Positions 55,114 to 64,000 of a stretch of DNA of 64,000 bases are shown here, piece by piece; the first letter of the stretch is position 1; the number at the start of each line of letters is the position of its first letter. This stretch comes from Planctomycetota bacterium (GTDB lineage: Bacteria; Planctomycetota; Phycisphaerae; Phycisphaerales; UBA5793), in assembly GCA_013112555.1 (NCBI GenBank), contig JABFGK010000001.1:2020581-2084580 (forward strand). The letters are read 5' to 3'. The notes beneath the pieces were generated by a model. That model worked only from the letters and a program-made list of their open reading frames with translations, did no database searches and was not told where the DNA came from. The translations under genes were made by a program, and so were the position numbers.

Positions 55114-57017
55114 TCAATACTCGACCGAAGGCCATCTGGCGGGCGTGCCGTTGTTGGATCACCCACGGGAACCCCGAGTCATGCGACATTGAGGTGCGAT
55201 CTCAGCGGCTGGCACGCGCCCTGGCATGGTGCTTCGGGTTGATCATGCTGGCAGTGCTGGTTCAGATCGGCCGCCTGCAGATGTTCCCGAGTGAAAACCT
55301 GCGCAAGCACGCCCCACAAACGAGTACGCTGCGACAGGAAATCGCGTTTCGAGGCAGCATCCGGGACCGGCGGGGGCGTACCCTGGCAACCAGCCGGGTG
55401 GGATACCGGATGTTTGTTGACCCGCAGTGGTGCGACGATGTGAACACGATTGCAGCCGACATCGGCCAGTTGCTCGGCATCGATCCGATTGCCATCGACC
55501 GGCTCATTCAGAAGCGGCTGGACACGCGATATGTGCGGGTCTTGCCCTTCCTGACTGACGCCCAGATCGAGGTCGTGCGCCAGGCATCATTGAAGGGCGT
55601 TGGGCTGGAGCCGGTGCTCATGCGGCATCGCACGGGCGGGGACCTGGCCGCTGCCATTGTCGGGACAGTGCGGCAGGACGGGACGGGACTGACCGGGGCT
55701 GAGCAGCGATTCGAGGGCCTGCTGACCGGGAGTGCCGGCTCACTCAGGTATCTGCGCGACGTGCAGCGTCGCGCCTTGTGGGTTCAGCCGGTGGATTACA
55801 GTGCGTCAACGGCAGGTGAGGATGTCTTTCTCAGTATTGATCTCGAAATACAACGGATTGCGTTTGAGGAACTGACCGCCACCGTCGAGGCAGTCAATGC
55901 CGGAGGCGGGCATCTGCTGGTTGTCGACCCGCAGACAGGCGAACTGCTGGCAGCAGTTGACGTCATTCGCCACCGGGAAGACTTTGAGGACTACACGACC
56001 GACGAGGAGCGAGAGACCGACCCGGCCCTCGGGCGGATGCGGTGTGCGACCGACATGTACGAGCCCGGCTCGACGTTCAAGCCGTATGTCTGGGCAGCCG
56101 CCATCGATGCGGGTGTGGTGACGGCCGACGAAGTCTTTGACCTGCAACAGGGGTCGTTCATACTGGGCCGTCGCCGGATCCGCGATGCACATCCGTATGA
56201 TGAGTACCCGTTTGACATGGTGCTGATCAAGAGTTCCAACATCGGGATGGCCCAGGCAGCCGTTCGGATGTCGCATGATCAGATGCGCGATGCCATTCTG
56301 AGTTTCGGGTTCGGCACGTCTACGGAATCCGGATTCCTCGGCGAAATGCCGGGGATTGTGACCTCAGTGAATTCCGAGCGGAAGTGGACCGAGTACACCC
56401 AGGCGAGCGTCTCGTTCGGGCAGGAGATTGCCGTCACCCCGCTGCAGATGGTGCGAGCGTTCTGCGCGTTTGCGCGCGACGGCACCCTGCCGCGACTCCG
56501 CTTGACCTGTGCAGCCCCGGGAATCTCCGACGGGTTACTGTTGCCGGCCCAGTCATGGAACCGCGCCGGGCTGGGCAATGAACGGCGTGCCGTGTTGGAA
56601 CAGCGTGCCATTGCAGAATCGATCGCGTTGCAGACACGGCACGTGCTGCGACGGGTCATGCTCGAGGGGACCGGTCGGGCAGCCAATGAGGGCGCGCGGT
56701 ACAGCATGTTTGCCAAGTCAGGGACGCCACAGATGCCGGACCGGGTCAACGGGGGGTATCATCAGGATCGCTACGTCCCGAGTTTCATTGCCGGGGCCCC
56801 ATTTGATTTGCCGCGCGTCGTCGTGTTGTGTGTGATCGAGGATCCGGACAAGCGAATCGGGCACTACGGCGGGTCACTGTGCGGGCCGGTGGTTCGGAAC
56901 GTCGTGAATCGCACGCTCGAATACATGGGGGTGCCGTCTGACCTGGTGGAGGGAACCGGCGGGCTCACGGCAGCAGAGGCTGATCGCGAGACCGAGTTGA
57001 TGAGTCGGGCAGACTGA
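55110..57017 (+). CDS. ftsI: division-type penicillin-binding protein (FtsI/PBP3-like transpeptidase)
   Basis: This class B PBP cross-links peptidoglycan at the septum. The 635-residue protein has a cytoplasmic/membrane N-terminus (ARALAWCFGLIMLAVLVQI) and the PBP dimer domain starting FRGSIRDRRGRTLATS. The transpeptidase domain contains STFK (Ser321, Lys324), SSN (375-377) and KSGT (536-539). The start is GTG, overlapping the ftsL-like stop. No murE, mraY or other dcw genes follow; the next gene is a peroxiredoxin after about 235 bp. Its presence means the organism keeps a PBP-based wall or septum. Confidence 0.9.
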   Translation: MINTRPKAIWRACRCWITHGNPESCDIEVRSQRLARALAWCFGLIMLAVLVQIGRLQMFPSENLRKHAPQTSTLRQEIAFRGSIRDRRGRTLATSRVGYRMFVDPQWCDDVNTIAADIGQLLGIDPIAIDRLIQKRLDTRYVRVLPFLTDAQIEVVRQASLKGVGLEPVLMRHRTGGDLAAAIVGTVRQDGTGLTGAEQRFEGLLTGSAGSLRYLRDVQRRALWVQPVDYSASTAGEDVFLSIDLEIQRIAFEELTATVEAVNAGGGHLLVVDPQTGELLAAVDVIRHREDFEDYTTDEERETDPALGRMRCATDMYEPGSTFKPYVWAAAIDAGVVTADEVFDLQQGSFILGRRRIRDAHPYDEYPFDMVLIKSSNIGMAQAAVRMSHDQMRDAILSFGFGTSTESGFLGEMPGIVTSVNSERKWTEYTQASVSFGQEIAVTPLQMVRAFCAFARDGTLPRLRLTCAAPGISDGLLLPAQSWNRAGLGNERRAVLEQRAIAESIALQTRHVLRRVMLEGTGRAANEGARYSMFAKSGTPQMPDRVNGGYHQDRYVPSFIAGAPFDLPRVVVLCVIEDPDKRIGHYGGSLCGPVVRNVVNRTLEYMGVPSDLVEGTGGLTAAEADRETELMSRAD

Positions 57018-57252
57018 GTGGGCATCCCCGCCGTGTCCACGAGGACTCGCACATCACAGCGCTTTGTGTGGGGTCTACCCTGGATTCATTCTAATCAACG
57101 TGACTTTGTGATGTCCGGTTCTACACTACGGCCTGCACGATGACACGTCATGGGGCTCGGGCGAGAGTCCTGCAGTGTCATGGCAGCCGCTGACTTTTTT
57201 CTGTTACAATACCTACCTGCACCTCCAGAACTCAGTAGAGGAGATACTTCTG

Positions 57253-57915
57253 ATGAGCGTTAATGAACACCAGGTGGAGCCGGACCTTGACTTCCTTGAT
57301 ATCCCGACGGGCGATGAGCAGGCCCGTGTCACGCAACCGGCTCCCGACTTCACGGGCACCGCAGTTGTCAATGGTGATTTCAAGCAGATTTCGCTATCCG
57401 ACTACCAGGGGAAGAATGTGATCCTGTTCTTCTGGCCGCTGGACTTCACGTTTGTGTGCCCGACGGAAATCGTGGCCTTTGATACCGCAGTGCCTGAGTT
57501 TGAGAAGCGGAACACCGTGGTCATCGGCGTCTCGACCGACAGCCACTTCACGCATCTGGCCTGGCAGAACACGACTCGCGATGCCGGCGGGATCGGGAAG
57601 ATCCGGTACCCGATGGTGGCTGACCTGACGCATGAGATCAGCTGGAAGTACGGGGTGCTGTTGGAGGAACAGGGGATTGCGCTGCGCGGCCTGTTCCTGA
57701 TCGATGCGAATGGTGTCTTGCGGCACATGGTGATCAACGATCTGCCGCTGGGCCGGAGCGTCGACGAAGCGATCCGAATGGTTGATGCGCTCCAGCACTT
57801 CGAGGAGCACGGCGAAGTGTGTCCCGCAAACTGGAAACCTGGCTCGGACACGATCAAGCCGGGCGTGAGCGAGTCGAAAGAGTATTTCGAGAAGTGGGGA
57901 TCGGAGAAAGGGTAA
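57253..57915 (+). CDS. 2-Cys peroxiredoxin (Prx1/AhpC type)
   Basis: Peroxiredoxin reduces peroxides by a thiol cycle. The 220-residue protein has the peroxidatic Cys in [14 protein letters not shown] (Cys69) and the resolving Cys in GEVCPANW (Cys190), plus [13 protein letters not shown]. The first 30 residues ([17 protein letters not shown]) are an acidic extension not present in most members. The ATG is chosen because GAGGAG lies upstream at 57238-57243; a longer frame from 57175 has no such site. It converges with an unknown helical gene across a nested repeat. Confidence 0.92.
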   Translation: MSVNEHQVEPDLDFLDIPTGDEQARVTQPAPDFTGTAVVNGDFKQISLSDYQGKNVILFFWPLDFTFVCPTEIVAFDTAVPEFEKRNTVVIGVSTDSHFTHLAWQNTTRDAGGIGKIRYPMVADLTHEISWKYGVLLEEQGIALRGLFLIDANGVLRHMVINDLPLGRSVDEAIRMVDALQHFEEHGEVCPANWKPGSDTIKPGVSESKEYFEKWGSEKG

Positions 57916-57953
57916 GCAGCAGCTGCTGCATGAGACGCGTCGCAGGAGTAGTC

Positions 57954-58052
57954 GTAGGTCAGGACGAAGTTCGATGAGTCCTGACACCTCCAAGATGGTA
58001 TAACTGTTCAAGACTGTTCAGTCAGGACTCGGGGAACCTCGTCCTGACCTAC
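57954..58052. repeat. nested inverted-repeat element GTAGGTCAGGACG/CGTCCTGACCTAC, copy 2
   Basis: The outer 13-base arms are identical to copy 1 at 48154-48218. Inner arms AGTCCTGAC and GTCAGGACT also pair. The loop is longer (35 bases). Confidence 0.8.
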
Positions 58053-58066
58053 TCGGCTCACGGTCA

Positions 58067-58633
58067 TCAATTGATGACCCGCTCTGACCATTTCTGCAAA
58101 TCGGTCAGATGTCGCCGGTTTTCATCCAGCAGGGATCGTACTTCATCGATCACCGGATCGTCAGAATCGTCTGCGTCGCCGAGTTGTGCCAGAACTGCTT
58201 CGTAGTTGTGGACGATCGAGGTCTTGGCCTTGATCAGCCGCGGAAGCATGGTCGACCACGAGGTGTAGTTGAAGTGGGTGTTGTCCTCACGAAACAGCCC
58301 TTCGCAGGCCTCGCCGCCCCCCACTGCTTCGATCATGGTGGACAATCGATCAGCATGCGCATAACTCTGTGCGCTCATCTTCTTGACAAGGGTGCGCAGG
58401 CGTGCGGTCTTGGCATTCGTATACGGCTGCCAATTCGAGAGATACCGAAAGACGCTGCGAGATTCAACGTAATACAGAACCTGCAGCGATGCAATAGCGG
58501 CTGCACAGGAAGCCGTTTCGCCTGCGTCATGGCCCGAGGCGCGGATGAGCATGTGGTCATCCAGATCGACTGCAAACAGTCCGCCGGCCCGGCTCGGATC
58601 AGATGAATCGGCTTGTTGTTGATCAGTTGTCAT
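58067..58633 (-). CDS. hypothetical helical protein
   Basis: The 188-residue protein, with no signal peptide, is mostly predicted helix with several His and Tyr residues (MSAQSYAHADRLSTMIE, FREDNTHFNYTSW). The size and repeated helical segments recall a four-helix ferritin-like fold, but no E-x2-H metal motif is evident, so I do not name a family. It follows nuoN by about 30 bp and probably shares its transcript. The ATG before TTDQQQ is used; an earlier in-frame start at 58663 abuts the nuoN stop. Confidence 0.5.
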   Translation of the reverse strand: MTTDQQQADSSDPSRAGGLFAVDLDDHMLIRASGHDAGETASCAAAIASLQVLYYVESRSVFRYLSNWQPYTNAKTARLRTLVKKMSAQSYAHADRLSTMIEAVGGGEACEGLFREDNTHFNYTSWSTMLPRLIKAKTSIVHNYEAVLAQLGDADDSDDPVIDEVRSLLDENRRHLTDLQKWSERVIN

Positions 58634-58663
58634 TACACATCCAGCGAACGGTGGTTGTCTCAT

Positions 58664-60343
58664 TCAATGGCCGTGGTCATCGGCAGGTGTCTCATCGTCT
58701 GCTGTCATCATTGTCGCAGCGATGGTGCGATTGTCATTGGGTGTGAACAGCGGCCGCGAGCGATAGTTCAGTGCTGCATTGCTGCGCGCCCAGCCGGTGA
58801 CCTGATCGGGAAAGATGCCGGTGGCCAGGATACCGATCAGTGCGACGAACATGAGCAGCCAGGCAGCCGGTACGACCGTCACCGGCGCGACCGCCGGGCG
58901 ATCGGCATCCGGCTTCGTAAAGACCATGAAGATGATCGGCTTCATATACAGGTAGAGCGAAAAGACCGTGTTGATAACGAGTCCTGCCACCAGCCACCAC
59001 ATGCCGGCCGACCACATCTCAAATCCGAGGTAGACCTTGCCTAAAAAGCCCCCGGTGCCCGGCATGCCGAACAGGCACATGAGGAAACACCCCAGCAGGA
59101 TCGCCAGAACGGGTTGCCGTGACCCGAGCCCAGCATAGTCACGCAGGTTTTCAGACCCGGTCGAGCGAGCCACCGATGCAGCGATCGTGAACGCGCCGAA
59201 GTTCATAAACGAGTAGACGATGACATAGAACAGCAGGGCATAAGCCAACGGTTCCTGCACGGCAATCCCGGCAACGTCGGACGAAGCGGCACCGCCAAGT
59301 GATGAACTGACCAAACCGGCAGCCATGATCATGTACCCGGCATGGGCGATCGAGGAGTAGGCCAGCAGACGCTTGATGTTCTCCTGGTAGTACGCCCCGA
59401 GATTCCCCCAGGTGGCCGTGACGAGCCCCACGATGCCGACACAGGTGGCAATGCCGTTGGCCATCCGATGGGCCTCGGCGGTGTCAGGCAGATAGAAGCC
59501 CAGCGTCAGGATGAGGCGACCCAGAAGGATGATGGCAGCCCCTTTGGAAGCAACGCTCAGGAACGTGGTTACTTCGATGGGTGCGGCTTCAAAGACGTCC
59601 GGGCACCAGAAGTGCATCGGGACAGCCGAGAGTTTGAAGCCGACCCCGATGAGGAGCCCGACAAATCCGACGATGACGCCGACAGACAAACCCTGCTCAG
59701 CGACGACTGAGGCAACCGTGGGAATATCGAGCGTGCCGCACACCCCGTAGAGCATGCTCAGGCCGTAGAGCATGACGGCACTGCTGACAGCCCCGAACAG
59801 CACATACTTCATGCCGGCCTCGGAACCGCGTCGGGTGGTCTTGTGGAAGCCGGCCAGGGCGAAACTCGGGAAGGATGCCGTCTCGATGGCCAGGAAGATC
59901 ATGAGGAAGTTCGAGGCCGACGCCATGAGGCTCATGCCCAGGACAGCCCCCAGAATGAGTGAGACATAGTCCGGGCCGTCCACCGTTCGAGTCTGCCGGC
60001 TCGTAATACTCCCCCACATCCACAGGACGAACATCGAGAAGAGATAGAGCACGATCTTGAACGCCATCGAATAGCGATCGACCGTCAGCATACTCCCCAG
60101 GACGGCATGGTCAGGCAGTTCGGTACCAAACCACTGGTTCAGCATGCCGGCCGACGCGAGGGCAGCGCCGAGCAGGCCGAGTATCCCGATGATCAACATC
60201 GGCTTATGCGAACGTCTGCAGGCGGACCGGAACGGAGGGAGGACGGGCACCAACAGAATGATGCACATGGCCGCTGCCAGGATCATCTCCGGCAGGACAG
60301 CCCAATACTCCGATGCTGGCGGGTACGACAACCCCATTATCAA
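58664..60343 (-). CDS. nuoN: NADH-quinone oxidoreductase subunit N
   Basis: NuoN is one of the three antiporter-like proton-pumping subunits of complex I. The 559-residue protein has many membrane helices, an early helix containing EYWAVLPEMILAAAMCIILLVP, and the conserved KYVLFGAVSSAVMLYG with the pumping Lys, then FKLSAVPMHFWCPDVFEAAP and LAYSSIAHAGYMIM. A C-terminal extension of about 45 residues (after TGWARSNAALNYRSRPLF) is His/Asp-rich. It follows nuoM by about 45 bp. Confidence 0.94.
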   Translation of the reverse strand: MIMGLSYPPASEYWAVLPEMILAAAMCIILLVPVLPPFRSACRRSHKPMLIIGILGLLGAALASAGMLNQWFGTELPDHAVLGSMLTVDRYSMAFKIVLYLFSMFVLWMWGSITSRQTRTVDGPDYVSLILGAVLGMSLMASASNFLMIFLAIETASFPSFALAGFHKTTRRGSEAGMKYVLFGAVSSAVMLYGLSMLYGVCGTLDIPTVASVVAEQGLSVGVIVGFVGLLIGVGFKLSAVPMHFWCPDVFEAAPIEVTTFLSVASKGAAIILLGRLILTLGFYLPDTAEAHRMANGIATCVGIVGLVTATWGNLGAYYQENIKRLLAYSSIAHAGYMIMAAGLVSSSLGGAASSDVAGIAVQEPLAYALLFYVIVYSFMNFGAFTIAASVARSTGSENLRDYAGLGSRQPVLAILLGCFLMCLFGMPGTGGFLGKVYLGFEMWSAGMWWLVAGLVINTVFSLYLYMKPIIFMVFTKPDADRPAVAPVTVVPAAWLLMFVALIGILATGIFPDQVTGWARSNAALNYRSRPLFTPNDNRTIAATMMTADDETPADDHGH

Positions 60344-60387
60344 CAGGCCCTTTCAGACGTGCCGTCAGTCAGCACAGAAACGAACGA

Positions 60388-62046
60388 TCAGTTTGCTCCA
60401 ACCAACGACGCGAGATTCGACACCAAGTCGCCCAGCCCGGCATAGGCCGCCCCGAAGGTAGCATCGGTCAATGAGAACACGATGCTCGGGAAGACGCCCA
60501 GGAGGATCGCAAAAACAGCCAGGACGGCCATCACGAAGTACTCACGCGGCTGGACGGATTCGCGGCCGGAGTAGGAGTACTCAGGCTTGGCCGGCCCCAT
60601 GTACACCCGCTGGAACATCCACAGGACGTAGCCGGCCGTCAGGACGACGCCGGTGGCTGCGATGATGCCGATCGTAATGACGAGCGCCTCAGCGCCGGCC
60701 CCGGCAAACGGCACCCACTCCGGTGCAGTCGTCAGCCAGTCAGAGGCCTTGAAGGTACCCAGCAGGCTCAATGCCTCACCGGGGAAACCACACAGTAACG
60801 GCAGACCGAGGCCGGCAAAGAAGCCGACGGCTGCCAGGCCGGTGTACGCCGGCATCGTGTTCCACAATCCGCCGAAGCGGCCGAGTTCACGGTGGTGTGC
60901 CCGTTCATAGACGACGCCGACCAGATAAAACATCATGGCCGAGGAAATGCCGTGGCCGATCATCTGGAAATACGCACCGTTTCGGCCGGCTGTCGTCAAC
61001 ACCGCCAGTCCCAGAATCACGTACCCCATATGGCTGACCGACGAATAGGCAACCAGTTTCTTCCAGTCCGTCTGTGCCATCGCACAGAAGGCACCGTAGA
61101 TGATGGCGACCAGCCCGAACATCGCGACGATAAACCAGGCCCACATGGCGGCATCGGGGAAGATCGCATAGTTGATCCGCATCAGGGCATAGCCGCCCAT
61201 CTTCAGGAGCACGCCGGCCAGAATCATGGAAATCGGAGTCGGGGCCTCGACGTGGGCATCCGGGAGCCACGTGTGGAACGGCACGGCCGGCACCTTGATC
61301 GCAAACGACACGAACAGCAGCATGAAGAACCACTTGGCGTGCGTCCAGTAGACACCACCCTGCCCGAAAGCACGCTGGAAACCGCCGTCCTCTGCCAGGG
61401 CGATCATGTTGAACGAGGCCTTGCCGTTGGCCACAGCCTGCTCGGCACCCGAAATCTTGGGGATCAGGAAGTAGAAGCCAAGCATCACGATCAGCAGGCA
61501 GATGGAGCCGACCAGCGTGTATAGGAAGAACTTGATGGCTGCGTATTCCTTGCGCGGCCCGCCCCAGATTCCGATCAGGAAGTACATGGGCAGGAGGCTG
61601 ACTTCGAAGAACACGTAAAAGAGGAAGAAGTCGAGGGACAGGAACACGCCGTACATGCCGAACATGAGCAACAGGTAGAGGCACAGGAAGCCCTTGATCT
61701 GCTTTTCAATGTTCCATGAGGCCGCGATGATGATGACGTTGAGAATACTGGTCAGCAGGAGTAACGGCAGGTTCAGCCCGTCGACCCCGGTTATGTAGTG
61801 GATGTTGACGCTATCGATCCAGACGAGATCCGTCATGTACTTGATGACTGAGCCGGAGCCGATGCCGTAGGAGCCGGTGGTTCCGTAGTAGTCAAAGGCG
61901 ATGGCAATGTTGAGCAACAGGCACACGATGGCCGTGCCCAGCGCGATCATTTTGACCGCAGCCGGGTTGTTGCGCGGCAGGAGTACTGCCACGGCCCCGA
62001 TCGCCGGCACGAAGATCAACAGGTCTACAAAGAGGTCGATTGGCAC
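60388..62046 (-). CDS. nuoM: NADH-quinone oxidoreductase subunit M
   Basis: NuoM is the second antiporter-like subunit of complex I. The 552-residue protein has FYVFFEVSLLPMYFLIGIWGG with the key Glu, KFFLYTLVGSICLLIVML with Lys, VPAVPFHTWLPDAHVEAPTPISMILAGVLLKMGGY, and KLVAYSSVSHMGYVILG. The insert near residue 200-240 (ISGAEQAVANGKASFNMIAL) is slightly longer than in E. coli. It lies between nuoL and nuoN with short gaps, the normal order. Confidence 0.96.
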   Translation of the reverse strand: MPIDLFVDLLIFVPAIGAVAVLLPRNNPAAVKMIALGTAIVCLLLNIAIAFDYYGTTGSYGIGSGSVIKYMTDLVWIDSVNIHYITGVDGLNLPLLLLTSILNVIIIAASWNIEKQIKGFLCLYLLLMFGMYGVFLSLDFFLFYVFFEVSLLPMYFLIGIWGGPRKEYAAIKFFLYTLVGSICLLIVMLGFYFLIPKISGAEQAVANGKASFNMIALAEDGGFQRAFGQGGVYWTHAKWFFMLLFVSFAIKVPAVPFHTWLPDAHVEAPTPISMILAGVLLKMGGYALMRINYAIFPDAAMWAWFIVAMFGLVAIIYGAFCAMAQTDWKKLVAYSSVSHMGYVILGLAVLTTAGRNGAYFQMIGHGISSAMMFYLVGVVYERAHHRELGRFGGLWNTMPAYTGLAAVGFFAGLGLPLLCGFPGEALSLLGTFKASDWLTTAPEWVPFAGAGAEALVITIGIIAATGVVLTAGYVLWMFQRVYMGPAKPEYSYSGRESVQPREYFVMAVLAVFAILLGVFPSIVFSLTDATFGAAYAGLGDLVSNLASLVGAN

Positions 62047-62136
62047 GGGATCATCGGTTCGCTTTTGGTTCGAACCGCCTCATTTTGAGTCACGGTGTCT
62101 GAGTACCTTCCAGTACACTCCGCTCCGTTGGCCTCA

Positions 62137-64000
62137 CTACTGCGTGAGGGCGGAGATGGTCGCGGTGGCAGCCGTGCTCGCGGCTGCCGGCTCGGCCCAC
62201 CCGAGGGCCAGCGGGATCACCACCACTGCCAGACCGGCCAGGCCGACTGCCAGCAGAATCAGGACATAAACGCGCAGGTTTCCGCCCTGCACGAAGTGGA
62301 ACACGCCGCCGAGTTTGACGGCTGAACGGCCCGTGCCACGCACAGCCCCGTCCACCACCTGATCGTCAAAGCCTCCCACGGCGAAGCCGATGTTCTTGCC
62401 GAGCCAGCCGCACAGATTGACCAGCCCGTCCACGACCATGCGGTCGAACCAGGCAGCCAGTTTGGCAACGATCTTGCACAACGCGACGAAGATCGTGTCA
62501 TACAGGCCGTCAAACCCGAACTTGTTGTACACGAGCCAGTGGAGTTGCTTCAGCACGGGCAGGCCGAAGATACGCGAGGTAATGGCAAAGCCGTTCCAGT
62601 AAATGACGGCTGCCAGCACCATCGGGATAATCCAGGCAAAGCCATGCAGCAGGAACCCGTGTGTCAGGTGGAAGCCGTGGGCCATCTCCGTATGGGCATC
62701 AAAGCCCTGAGACATCATCGTGAGGTGTTCCTGGCCGGCTGCATCGTGCGTGAGCATGGTCGGGGCCGTCGCATGGATGGAGGCTCCGACGCGGAACATG
62801 GGCCAGCCGATGATGATCGCAAACAGCGCCAGCACGAGTTGCGGGGCCCACATGGTCCAGGGGGCCTCATGGGCATGGTCGTGAATGTGCTTGTCGCGCG
62901 GCTTGCCGAGGAACGTCAGCACAAAAGCCCGCATCATGTAAAACGGGGTGACGTAGGCGATGATGACCGGCCCCCAGTAAAACAGGGACCCCCAGGACAT
63001 GCCGTTGCGCCCGAAGGCTTCGCCGTAATTGATGGCCCCGGCAATGATGCCGTCTTTCGAATAGAAGCCGGACAGGGCGTATTCGGTGTACGGGATGGCC
63101 GCCCCGGCAATCGCGAGTGTCGAGATCGCAAAAGCAATGGCCGTCAGGGGCATCTTTCGCATCAGCCCGCCGTACTTCGGCATCTCCTGCTCGTGATGGC
63201 AGGCATGAATGACCGAGCCGGAACACTGGAACAGGCAGCACTTGAAGAAGGCGTGCGTAATGAGATGGAACAACGCAAACGTATACGCCCCGACGCCGAC
63301 TGCCAGGATCATGTACCCGAGTTGGGAGAGCGTGGAGTAGGCCAGCACCCGCTTGATGTCGGTCTGGGCACAGGCAATGACGGCTGCCAGCACGAGCGTG
63401 ATCAGCCCGATGGTCGAGATGAACAAGTGGGCACCGGGTGTGAGGATCGGGAAGATCCGGGCTGACAGATACACGCCGGCAGCAACCATCGTCGCTGAGT
63501 GCACGATCGACGAGACCGGGGTGGGGCCTTCCATTGCATCGGGCAGCCAGGTGTGCAACGGGAACTGGGCGCTCTTGCCCATGGCCCCGCAAAACAGGCC
63601 GATGCCGGCAATCGTGAGCCACCATTGATCAGCACTGGACAGATCCAGCGGGTTCATGCCGTTGGCTGCCATCGTGCCGAAGATGCCGAGGCCGGGTTCA
63701 GCGGATCGCAGGACGAGGTCGCCGCCGAACTTGAAGAAGACGATGCCCATGCCGATGAGGAAACCGGTGTCGCCGATGCGATTCATCACAAAGGCCTTCT
63801 TGGAGGCCAGTTGCGGGCCGCGCTTCTCGTACCAGAATCCGATCAGCAGGTAACTCGTCAGGCCGACCAGTTCCCATCCGACAAAGAGTTGGATGAGGCT
63901 GTTGGCAATAACAATCGTGAGCATGGAAAACGTGAACAGCTGCATGTAGGCCATGAAGCGGCTCTTGCGGGGGTCGCCGTGCATATAGCCCACGGAATAG
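62137..64000 (-). CDS. nuoL: NADH-quinone oxidoreductase subunit L (partial, N-terminus beyond window)
   Basis: NuoL is the distal antiporter subunit of complex I and carries the long lateral helix. About 620 residues are visible; the beginning lies right of the window (reading enters as YSVGYMHGDP). FVGWELVGLTSYLLIGFWY with the conserved Glu, AQFPLHTWLPDAMEGPTPVSSIVHSATMVAAGVYL and RVLAYSTLSQLGYMILA identify it. A His-rich stretch (FLGKPRDKHIHDHAHEAPW) occurs mid-protein. The C-terminal half includes the usual lateral helix and final membrane anchor. Confidence 0.95.
   Translation of the reverse strand, partial: YSVGYMHGDPRKSRFMAYMQLFTFSMLTIVIANSLIQLFVGWELVGLTSYLLIGFWYEKRGPQLASKKAFVMNRIGDTGFLIGMGIVFFKFGGDLVLRSAEPGLGIFGTMAANGMNPLDLSSADQWWLTIAGIGLFCGAMGKSAQFPLHTWLPDAMEGPTPVSSIVHSATMVAAGVYLSARIFPILTPGAHLFISTIGLITLVLAAVIACAQTDIKRVLAYSTLSQLGYMILAVGVGAYTFALFHLITHAFFKCCLFQCSGSVIHACHHEQEMPKYGGLMRKMPLTAIAFAISTLAIAGAAIPYTEYALSGFYSKDGIIAGAINYGEAFGRNGMSWGSLFYWGPVIIAYVTPFYMMRAFVLTFLGKPRDKHIHDHAHEAPWTMWAPQLVLALFAIIIGWPMFRVGASIHATAPTMLTHDAAGQEHLTMMSQGFDAHTEMAHGFHLTHGFLLHGFAWIIPMVLAAVIYWNGFAITSRIFGLPVLKQLHWLVYNKFGFDGLYDTIFVALCKIVAKLAAWFDRMVVDGLVNLCGWLGKNIGFAVGGFDDQVVDGAVRGTGRSAVKLGGVFHFVQGGNLRVYVLILLAVGLAGLAVVVIPLALGWAEPAAASTAATATISALTQ

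Noticed and set aside
57175-57252. N-terminal extension of the peroxiredoxin
   Set aside because: GAGGAG lies just before the later ATG and the extension is hydrophobic without conservation.
1-64000. CRISPR arrays, prophage or insertion-sequence genes
   Set aside because: No regularly spaced direct repeats, no cas, integrase or transposase motifs were seen.
1-64000. tRNA and rRNA genes
   Set aside because: No cloverleaf with a T-arm GTTCGA signature in an intergenic region and no rRNA-like conserved stretch were found by eye; a covariance-model scan would be decisive.

Overview
The window is a GC-rich bacterial chromosome segment carrying ordinary housekeeping genes. The gene repertoire suggests a planctomycete, probably Phycisphaerae-like. 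The clues are several PAPS-type sulfotransferases with glycosyltransferases, a remnant division cluster (rsmH, a LysM gene, an ftsL-like gene, ftsI), mreCD without mreB beside it, a secreted gingipain-like/GDPD/GH16 fusion, and large secreted proteins with no close family. This placement is inference from gene content; no marker-gene phylogeny was run. I see no rRNA, tRNA, CRISPR array, prophage or insertion-sequence transposase.

Layout. 0-6.7 kb: partial mnmA (left edge), an RNase HII-like gene, a PH-domain membrane protein, a frameshifted hpt, a lipoprotein, pssA and mreDC. 6.8-13.3 kb: an envelope-glycan block with three sulfotransferases, a GT4 glycosyltransferase and an AlkP-superfamily phosphodiesterase. 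13.3-22.3 kb: aroA, groES, glyA, a nucleoside-phosphorylase-like gene, nadD, ndk, a heptosyltransferase-like GT9 gene, a DUF6165 gene, arginase and prmC. 22.4-35.5 kb: a small unknown gene, a second GT4 gene, a secreted M1 metallopeptidase, an unknown membrane-anchored protein, a Lon-family protease, a YwaF-like membrane protein and the C25/GDPD/GH16 fusion. 35.5-48.1 kb: ppsR, a histone-deacetylase-family gene, an arginyl/leucyl-protein transferase, a frameshifted lysA, a YdiJ-type FAD/Fe-S dehydrogenase, a thioredoxin-fold protein without its CxxC, a sugar epimerase, a nitroreductase, a lipoprotein and a DUF1566 membrane protein. 48.2-57.0 kb: a 5-oxoprolinase broken by three frameshifts, then rsmH, lysM, ftsL-like and ftsI. 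57.2-64 kb: 2-Cys peroxiredoxin, an unknown helical protein, and nuoN, nuoM and partial nuoL (right edge).

Two patterns stand out beyond the gene list. First, five of the eight convergent gene junctions carry palindromic elements belonging to a few recurrent sequence families, and one of these elements supplies the last codons and stop of the 5-oxoprolinase. Second, three genes (hpt, lysA and 5-oxoprolinase) hold five single-base-type frameshifts, nearly all at G/C runs. Because lysA and hpt are genes one expects to be intact, uncorrected sequencing indels are at least as likely as real decay.

The most distinctive gene-level observations are the three-domain secreted fusion at 32.3-35.5 kb and the sulfotransferase/glycosyltransferase/phosphodiesterase block at 6.8-13.3 kb. 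I did not find a convincing wholly new defence or mobile system.
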